Source: an uncultured Methanofollis sp. (GTDB lineage: Archaea; Halobacteriota; Methanomicrobia; Methanomicrobiales; Methanofollaceae). Taken from it: a stretch of DNA of 9,831 nt. This document shows positions 6,254 to 9,831 of the stretch, in pieces. Position 1 is the stretch's first letter, and each line of letters begins with the position of its first letter. The notes below the pieces were generated by a model. That model was not told the origin of the DNA and searched no databases. It saw nothing but the letters and a program-made list of their open reading frames with translations. The position numbers were made by a program, and so were the translations under genes. Location of the stretch: assembly GCF_937919355.1 (NCBI RefSeq), contig NZ_CALFSA010000157.1:1-9831 (forward strand). Reading direction: 5' to 3'.

Positions 6254-6459
6254 CAGCGGACCTTCAGGGCGTACCTGCCGGGCATTTCGATGTTCATCCT
6301 GCGTGCGATCTCCGAACCCTCGGGGTCGACGATGATGAGGTACCCCGACCAGTCCTCGGTCAGGTTCGTCGACCCGCAGGTCACGCAGGACTCGCCCTCG
6401 ACCACCTTGTGGCAGTCGCGGCAGACCTTCAGCATCTTCTTCTTACGCGCTGGCGCCAT
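6253..6459 (-). CDS. spt4: Transcription elongation factor Spt4 (RpoE'')
   Basis: A 68-aa zinc-binding protein that partners Spt5/NusG on RNA polymerase as a processivity factor. Zinc ligands are CRDC (13-16) and CVTC (25-28), followed by the conserved DWSGYLIIVDPEGSEIA and GRYALKVR ending. Two starts are possible: ATG 6459 (MAPARKKK...), with GGAG-rich sequence before it and a 17-base overlap with the end of Rpo7, or ATG 6435 (MLKVCRDC), just after the Rpo7 stop. The first is preferred because of the ribosome binding site. It lies between Rpo7 and the dephospho-CoA kinase and overlaps both, a standard archaeal rpoE1-rpoE2 arrangement. Confidence 0.94.
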   Translation of the reverse strand: MAPARKKKMLKVCRDCHKVVEGESCVTCGSTNLTEDWSGYLIIVDPEGSEIARRMNIEMPGRYALKVR

Positions 6460-7018
6460 GACTCTCCTGCTCCTTTGCACGCTCTTCAGCAAGCCACGTC
6501 TCCGTGCCAAGGCCGGCCTGCCGCATCGTCAGCCCGATCTTGCTCTCGCGGGGCTCGCGCTCGTTGAGGCTCAGGGTCACCACACGACAGCGGATACCGT
6601 CCCCGACCTGGATAGACCTGTTCGACTCCTGGCAGTTGAGGGTGTTGTTCTTCTCGTCGTAGGTGATGAAATCGTCGGAGATCTGGCTCACGTGGAGCAT
6701 TGCATCGATCGGCCCCAGGGAGACGAACGCCCCGAAGCTTGTCGTTTCCACGACCTCTCCTTCGATCACTTCCTGGAGGGCGAGCCTGAGCATCAGGGCC
6801 TCGAAGGTGACGTCATAGTAGACCGCACCGTCGCCGTGGACGATCTCACCCTCACCGACCCGGTCGATCTTGGTCACGGCAATGAAGATGCCGATCTCTT
6901 TGTCTATGCTCCCTTCGAGCTGTTTCTGGAGTTCGTCCAGGATCACAGTTTCCAGGTCCTCGCCAAGGCGGTGCGGCGGCACCCTGACCTTGTCCTCGAG
7001 CGTCACACGATAATACAT
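6443..7018 (-). CDS. rpoE1: DNA-directed RNA polymerase subunit Rpo7 (RpoE')
   Basis: A 191-aa subunit of the RNA polymerase stalk, homologous to eukaryotic Rpb7; with Rpo4 (not in this window) it binds emerging RNA and helps open-complex formation and termination. The N-terminal RNP-like part starts MYYRVTLEDKVRVPPHRLG and includes EIVHGDGAVYYDVTFEAL. An S1 RNA-binding domain follows at about 82-165 (GEVVETTSFGAFVSLG, DAMLHVSQIS, ESKIGLTMRQ). Length is normal. The ATG at 7018 lies one base after the stop of the upstream PIN-domain gene, so the genes are probably cotranscribed. Confidence 0.96.
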   Translation of the reverse strand: MYYRVTLEDKVRVPPHRLGEDLETVILDELQKQLEGSIDKEIGIFIAVTKIDRVGEGEIVHGDGAVYYDVTFEALMLRLALQEVIEGEVVETTSFGAFVSLGPIDAMLHVSQISDDFITYDEKNNTLNCQESNRSIQVGDGIRCRVVTLSLNEREPRESKIGLTMRQAGLGTETWLAEERAKEQESHGASA

Positions 7019-7019
7019 G

Positions 7020-7400
7020 CTATCCCCTTAAAATTTCCAATTTTTTCTGGCTTCTCAATGAGATCACAGGGACGCCCGCCGCAAGGAGGGCATTCCTCAG
7101 GCGGCGGTCGTTCGTCACCACCATGCACCCCTCTGCAGCGGCGTAAACCGCCACGCGGTCGTCGACTGTCGGGGCCTGACTCTGGCTCTCGACCTCGCGG
7201 CAGCGTTCCGCAAAGATCAGCCCGGCCCGTGCTGCGGCGGCGTCGTTCCCGCCGCCCCGGGCAAGCCCCTCCAGCTCGCGCTTCACGTCGGTGAGCACGA
7301 GCGGCTCATACCCCCCGAGGAGGGACCTGAGTTCGTCGAAGAGGTCGATGCGGAACTGCACGGGCATCATCAGGGCGTTGGTGTCCAGGAGAACCTTCAC
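7020..7400 (-). CDS. PIN-domain protein, Fcf1/Utp24-like putative rRNA-processing nuclease
   Basis: A 126-aa single-domain PIN protein. The acidic residues expected of PIN nucleases are visible: Asp in [11 protein letters not shown] near the N-terminus, Glu in VKRELEGLA, Asp in [13 protein letters not shown] and Asp in [11 protein letters not shown]. The gene begins with GTG at 7400, which forms a GTGA overlap with the aIF2-gamma stop; an upstream extension in this frame has no family character. Its place between aIF2-gamma and Rpo7 is widely conserved in Euryarchaeota, and relatives there are annotated as Fcf1-like factors for small-subunit rRNA processing. That role, as opposed to a toxin-type VapC, is inferred from the fixed context and the absence of an antitoxin gene. 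Confidence 0.88.
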   Translation of the reverse strand: MKVLLDTNALMMPVQFRIDLFDELRSLLGGYEPLVLTDVKRELEGLARGGGNDAAAARAGLIFAERCREVESQSQAPTVDDRVAVYAAAEGCMVVTNDRRLRNALLAAGVPVISLRSQKKLEILRG

Positions 7401-8632
7401 TCGACAAGGACTCCCATGCCGATCAGGCGCCACCGTCCTTCGACCTGGCGGCTGATCGCAATCCTTGCTCCAGCATCCGCACATACCGGCCTCTTCAGGA
7501 CCACCTCTGCCTGGTCCTTCTTCGTGTTCGTCACCACACCGACGGTCACCGCCGTGCCCACCGAGAGCATCAGCGGTTCCCTGTGCTTCAGCGGCGTTAT
7601 GTCAAGTTCGCTCCCTGAACCGACGACCCGGTCCATCAACGTCACGGTGAAGGTGAGGTGGTCGTGGATTGGCGGGAGGTCGCCGACATGTCCGGCGACC
7701 TGGCCGACAAGAGTGTCGCTCTTTGTGATCGCAGGGTCGAGCTTCGTGCCGAGTGCCATCAGTCCTCCCGGCGCCGCCTCGTTCACTTTCCTGTCGCCGG
7801 TGTGGACAGAGATGACCTTGGTGATGATCGGTTCCCAGACTGTCCTGTTCTCGACCTGTGTCTGGATGCCTGGCCTGATCTCGATCTCCTCGCCGTCCTT
7901 GATGACACCGCTTGTGAGGGACCCGCCGATCACGCCACCTTTCAGGTCACGCCAGTTCGCTCCCGGTTTGTTGATGTCGAAGGAGCGGGCGATGAGCATC
8001 CTGGCCGGTGCTTCAGGGTCGCGCTCTGGCATCGGGATATTCTGGTCGAGCGCCTCGATCAGGGCACCGATATTGATCCCCTTCTGGGCAGAAACCGGGA
8101 TAATGGGTGCATTCTCAGCGATGGTCCCCTTCACGAATTTTTTTATCTGTTTATAGTGTTTGAGGGCGTCTGCCTGGGAGACGACGTCGATCTTGTTCTG
8201 GACGATGACGATATTCTTGATCCCCACCAGTTCGAGAGCCGAAAGGTGCTCCTTTGTCTGCGGCTGGGGGCAGGGCTCGTTTGCGGCAATGACAAGCATT
8301 GCGCCATCCATCAGGGCAGAACCAGAGAGCATCGTTGCCATCAGGGTTTCGTGGCCAGGTGCGTCCACGAAGGAAACGGTCCTGAACGGGGTGCAGGCAG
8401 CCCCGCAGATCGGGCAGACTTCTTTCGTGGAGTACGCATCGCTCCCTGTGTGCTTGTCGCAGCGGTAGAAGGTGGCATCGGCATAGCCGAGCCTGATAGA
8501 GATCCCCCGCTTCATCTCCTCACTGTGACGGTCTGTCCATTTTCCTGTGATCCCGGAGACAAGGGTCGTCTTGCCGTGGTCCACGTGACCGACGAGCCCG
8601 ATATTGACATTGGGTATCATAACATCATGCAA
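7397..8632 (-). CDS. eif2g: Translation initiation factor 2 subunit gamma (aIF2-gamma)
   Basis: A 411-aa GTPase subunit of aIF2, which delivers initiator Met-tRNA to the small ribosomal subunit. Motifs: G1 GHVDHGKT (15-22), the RGISIRLGY switch region (42-50), zinc-knuckle residues Cys58, His61, Cys73 and Cys76 (His in place of the second Cys of the usual Cys4 set), G3 DAPGH (90-94), G4 NKID (146-149) and G5 SAQ (181-183), followed by the two beta-barrel domains. The TTG at 8632 was chosen because GGGAGGT (8643-8649) stands about ten bases before it. The ATG at 8620, giving MIPNVNIG, is an alternative lying 22 bases from that site. First gene of the aIF2-gamma, PIN, Rpo7, Spt4, dephospho-CoA kinase unit. 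Confidence 0.95.
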   Translation of the reverse strand: MHDVMIPNVNIGLVGHVDHGKTTLVSGITGKWTDRHSEEMKRGISIRLGYADATFYRCDKHTGSDAYSTKEVCPICGAACTPFRTVSFVDAPGHETLMATMLSGSALMDGAMLVIAANEPCPQPQTKEHLSALELVGIKNIVIVQNKIDVVSQADALKHYKQIKKFVKGTIAENAPIIPVSAQKGINIGALIEALDQNIPMPERDPEAPARMLIARSFDINKPGANWRDLKGGVIGGSLTSGVIKDGEEIEIRPGIQTQVENRTVWEPIITKVISVHTGDRKVNEAAPGGLMALGTKLDPAITKSDTLVGQVAGHVGDLPPIHDHLTFTVTLMDRVVGSGSELDITPLKHREPLMLSVGTAVTVGVVTNTKKDQAEVVLKRPVCADAGARIAISRQVEGRWRLIGMGVLVE

Positions 8633-8651
8633 ACTGATTCGAACCTCCCTT

Positions 8652-8682
8652 CCTATATATATCGCACTCTTTATAGATAAAT
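8652..8682 (-). promoter_or_regulatory. Promoter region of the aIF2-gamma unit with two TATA candidates
   Basis: On the minus strand TTTATCTATAAAG (about 8670-8681) would start transcription near 8650, just ahead of the GGGAGGT ribosome binding site at 8643-8649. A second AT-rich block, GATATATATAGG (8652-8663), lies 18 bases nearer and would start transcription about at the TTG start itself. The first fits the ribosome binding site better; both could be used. Confidence 0.5.
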
Positions 8683-8698
8683 CGGTGCCGGCGAGGGG

Positions 8699-8714
8699 GC
8701 CGGGAAATCCCGGC
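8699..8714. repeat. 16-bp palindrome GCCGGGA-AA-TCCCGGC in the aIF2-gamma/nikR spacer
   Basis: Two exact 7-base inverted arms around AA. It lies 17 bases upstream of the TATA candidate of the aIF2-gamma unit and about 107 bases before nikR. It could be a protein-binding site for either direction; no T-run follows on either strand, so a terminator is unlikely. Confidence 0.45.
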
Positions 8715-8728
8715 TATGATAGTGCTCT

Positions 8729-8810
8729 GCATACGACGTATGTTCATACCCTGAATCTGTCGGCGAATTGGTGTTACGCATAATACCATAGTTTATCTTT
8801 TTGCGCATAC
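8729..8810 (+). promoter_or_regulatory. nikR control region: CATAC/GTATG cluster, palindrome and TATA element
   Basis: GCATAC-GAC-GTATG-TT-CATAC (8729-8749) holds three alternating inverted half-sites in 21 bases, and a fourth CATAC lies at 8806-8810 next to the start. Between them GGTGTTA-CGCA-TAATACC (8770-8787) is a 6-of-7 inverted repeat directly followed by the TATA-like GTTTATCT (8791-8798). Half-sites of the GTATG/CATAC type and of the GTGTTA type both occur in known NikR operators, but here the spacing is shorter than the usual 14-16 bases. An operator, possibly autoregulatory, is inferred. Confidence 0.45.
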
Positions 8811-8821
8811 TACAGGATCGT

Positions 8822-9250
8822 ATGAACCCAGAGAGCGAACTCTCCAGGATCGGTATCTCGCTGCCGAAGAACCTGCTTGACAAGTTCGACGGCATCATCA
8901 GTGCACGGGGATACTCCTCACGTTCCGAGGGTATCAGGGATGCGATCAGGAGTTACATCACCTACTACAAGTGGATGTCTGATGTCAGGGGCGAGAGGCA
9001 GGGCGTGATCACGATGGTCTATGACCACGACCAGCGCGGCCTCCTCCAGACGATCACTGACATACAGCACGAGTATATCCACACCATTCAGGCATCTATG
9101 CACGCCCATCTCAGCCATGACCAGTGCATGGAAGTGATCCTCCTCCGCGGCGACGGTGCGGTCCTCAAGACGATCGCCGAGAGGCTTATGTCGCAGAAGG
9201 GTGTGGAATCGGTAAAACTGACGACAATACCGATCGAGAAGGAGGATTAA
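8822..9250 (+). CDS. nikR: Nickel-responsive transcriptional regulator NikR
   Basis: A 142-aa cytosolic regulator that binds Ni(II) and controls nickel uptake genes. The N-terminal ribbon-helix-helix DNA-binding domain is residues 7-50 (RIGISLPKNLLDKFD, YSSRSEGIRDAIRSYI); the C-terminal ACT-like domain tetramerises and holds the metal. All four Ni ligands line up with those of the E. coli protein: His83, His94, His96 and Cys102 (QHEYIH, MHAHLSHDQC). The ATG at 8822 has AGGAT five bases before it; an in-frame TTG at 8801 would only add seven residues. It is divergent from aIF2-gamma and tail-to-tail with DUF2098, overlapping it by four bases. Targets are not in this window, but a methanogen needs nickel for F430 in methyl-coenzyme M reductase, for hydrogenases and for CO dehydrogenase. 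Confidence 0.95.
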   Translation: MNPESELSRIGISLPKNLLDKFDGIISARGYSSRSEGIRDAIRSYITYYKWMSDVRGERQGVITMVYDHDQRGLLQTITDIQHEYIHTIQASMHAHLSHDQCMEVILLRGDGAVLKTIAERLMSQKGVESVKLTTIPIEKED

Positions 9251-9534
9251 CCCCCTCCCTCGCAGGCATTGTCAATATTCTTCCAGGCGTCCTTGAGGTC
9301 TTTGCCGAACTCCCTCTCTCTCCGGACGAGGTCAGCGACGCCTTCTTCTCTCTTTTCTCTGGTGCGTCCAGGCTGGGCGGCAGTCTCCAGGGTGTCGACC
9401 CGGTACAGCAGTCCGGTGGTATCGATCTCGGCAAAGGTCTCTCCCCTGACCTCCTCGATCCTTGCGACCTTTCCGGCCGTGCCAGTCCGCGGGTAGCGCA
9501 CCGCCATCCCGACAGCGATCTCCCCGGTCTCCAT
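9247..9534 (-). CDS. DUF2098 family protein, methanogen-associated, function unknown
   Basis: A 95-aa soluble protein. The first half has the DUF2098 look: VGMAVRYPRTGTAGKVARIEEVRGETFAEIDTTGLLYRVDTL, a small beta-rich (SH3-like) segment of about 45 residues. The second half is charged and helical, likely coiled (TREKREEGVADLVRREREFGKDLKDAWKNI). The family is, to my knowledge, essentially restricted to methanogens and has no established reaction. No ribosome binding site precedes the ATG at 9534, and a TATA element sits 27 bases upstream, so the transcript is probably leaderless. Divergent from ycaO and convergent with nikR, whose stop it shares within TTAA. Family recalled from motifs, not searched. 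Confidence 0.8.
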   Translation of the reverse strand: METGEIAVGMAVRYPRTGTAGKVARIEEVRGETFAEIDTTGLLYRVDTLETAAQPGRTREKREEGVADLVRREREFGKDLKDAWKNIDNACEGGG

Positions 9535-9554
9535 GCAGGAGAATAGACCGTGAA

Positions 9555-9570
9555 GGTATAAAATATCACC
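9555..9570. promoter_or_regulatory. Shared bidirectional TATA element of DUF2098 and ycaO
   Basis: TATAAAATAT (9557-9566) is centred at 9561.5, and the two divergent start codons are at 9534 and 9588, 27 bases away on either side. It is flanked by GGT on the left and ACC on the right. Read in either direction it is a good archaeal TATA box at the distance expected for transcription starting at, or within a base or two of, the ATG. No other TATA candidate and no ribosome binding site occur in the 53-bp spacer. Confidence 0.6.
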
Positions 9571-9587
9571 CGGCCAATTCCCTGATA

Positions 9588-9831
9588 ATGTCCTTCACCT
9601 TCAACCACGTCAAAAAGCGTTTTTTCGATGGCACACACCGTTCATGCTCCCCCGAGGAGACCCTGCAGGTCATCGAGCCCTTGATGGAGGAGATCGGCGT
9701 CGTCTCGGTCGAGGACGTCACGTCCCTCGACCGCCTGGGCATCCCCTGTTTCTCGGCCTTCCGGCCGCGTGCCGCCATCGGTGCGACAAAATACCATGCC
9801 GGCAAGGGGAAGGGGCCCCTCCAGGCGAAGG
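9588..9831 (+). CDS. ycaO: YcaO-family protein, probable McrA-glycine thioamidation enzyme (5' part)
   Basis: The first 81 codons are in the window; the gene runs off the right edge. The protein starts MSFTFNHVKKRFFDGTHR and contains the family blocks SPEETLQVIEPL (21-32), EDVTSLDRLGIPCFSAFRP (42-60) and HAGKGKGPLQAK (70-81), the last belonging to the ATP-binding region of YcaO cyclodehydratases. This pattern is that of the YcaO group formerly called methanogenesis marker protein 1, which with TfuA and sulfide installs the thioglycine of the McrA subunit of methyl-coenzyme M reductase. The other half of the enzyme and tfuA are not visible. No ribosome binding site precedes the ATG; a leaderless transcript from the shared TATA element is likely. 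Confidence 0.87.
   Translation, partial: MSFTFNHVKKRFFDGTHRSCSPEETLQVIEPLMEEIGVVSVEDVTSLDRLGIPCFSAFRPRAAIGATKYHAGKGKGPLQAK

Noticed and set aside
5951..7294. Plus-strand open frame of 447 codons
   Set aside because: It is antisense to dephospho-CoA kinase, Spt4, Rpo7 and the PIN gene; the long open frame is a by-product of high-GC third positions.
7020..7400. VapC-type toxin of a toxin-antitoxin pair
   Set aside because: No antitoxin gene is adjacent; it is flanked tightly by aIF2-gamma and Rpo7, the conserved place of the Fcf1-like protein.
7020..7484. Longer PIN protein starting at 7484
   Set aside because: The extra 28 residues are translated from the aIF2-gamma 3' end in another frame; the GTG at 7400 in a GTGA overlap fits the PIN domain start.
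7658..8680. Plus-strand open frame of 340 codons
   Set aside because: It is antisense to aIF2-gamma, with no domain character.
8714..8749. Canonical E. coli-type NikR box from TATGA (8715-8719) and TCATAC (8744-8749)
   Set aside because: The spacing is 24 bases, not 16, and the first half-site lacks the leading G; kept only as part of the general control region.
1..9831. CRISPR array, insertion sequence, prophage or integrated element
   Set aside because: No regularly spaced direct repeats, no transposase or integrase motifs, no duplicated tRNA ends, and uniform codon use throughout.

Overview
The window looks like a stretch of chromosome from a GC-rich methanogenic archaeon, most likely of the Methanomicrobiales (Methanofollis/Methanoculleus-like). 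The evidence is the archaeal information-processing genes (aIF2-gamma, Rpo7/RpoE', Spt4/RpoE'', S24e, S27ae, L40e, a Kae1-Bud32 fusion), an archaeal GTP-dependent dephospho-CoA kinase, a YcaO protein of the McrA-thioamidation type, tRNA genes without an encoded CCA, and archaeal TATA elements and GGTGA/GAGGT ribosome binding sites. No mobile element, CRISPR array, phage gene or sign of recent transfer was seen. The genus is an inference.

Layout, left to right. (1) 1-276, minus strand: tRNA-Val(CAC), cut by the window edge, and tRNA-Gly(TCC), each with its own TATA-like element. (2) 331-1221, minus: an HtpX-type membrane zinc protease, divergent from 1327-2091, plus: thiazole synthase Thi4, whose start codon is directly preceded by a perfect 7-bp inverted repeat. 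A Bles03/DUF1917-like gene (2145-2795, plus) follows, separated from thi4 by a palindrome plus T-run. (3) 2923-3069, minus: the 48-aa ribosomal protein L40e, with its own promoter. (4) 3117-5704, minus: a compact unit read S24e -> S27ae -> Kae1-Bud32 -> XTP/dITP diphosphatase. (5) 5756-8632, minus: a second compact unit read aIF2-gamma -> PIN-domain (Fcf1-like) -> Rpo7 -> Spt4 -> dephospho-CoA kinase. Genes in both units overlap or lie within a few bases of each other. Together they form a translation/transcription/tRNA-modification neighbourhood of a kind known from many archaea. (6) 8822-9250, plus: the nickel sensor NikR, divergent from aIF2-gamma, with a roughly 190-bp regulatory region rich in palindromes. 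NikR converges on a DUF2098 gene (9247-9534, minus), and their stop codons interlock in the tetramer TTAA. DUF2098 is divergent from a YcaO gene (9588 to the right edge, plus), and both appear to be driven by one centrally placed TATA element.

Functionally, the middle of the window is housekeeping: translation initiation, ribosome, RNA polymerase stalk and elongation factor, t6A tRNA modification, nucleotide-pool cleaning and CoA synthesis. The left flank holds thiamine thiazole synthesis. The right flank may be linked to methyl-coenzyme M reductase: a nickel-responsive regulator, a methanogen-associated DUF2098 protein and a probable McrA-glycine thioamidation enzyme. No large new system is evident. 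The points most worth a second look are regulatory or concern starts: the symmetric bidirectional promoter at 9535-9587, the non-canonical CTG start implied for the XTP pyrophosphatase, the inverted repeat abutting the thi4 start, and the NikR control region. No gene-free stretch exceeds 300 bases.
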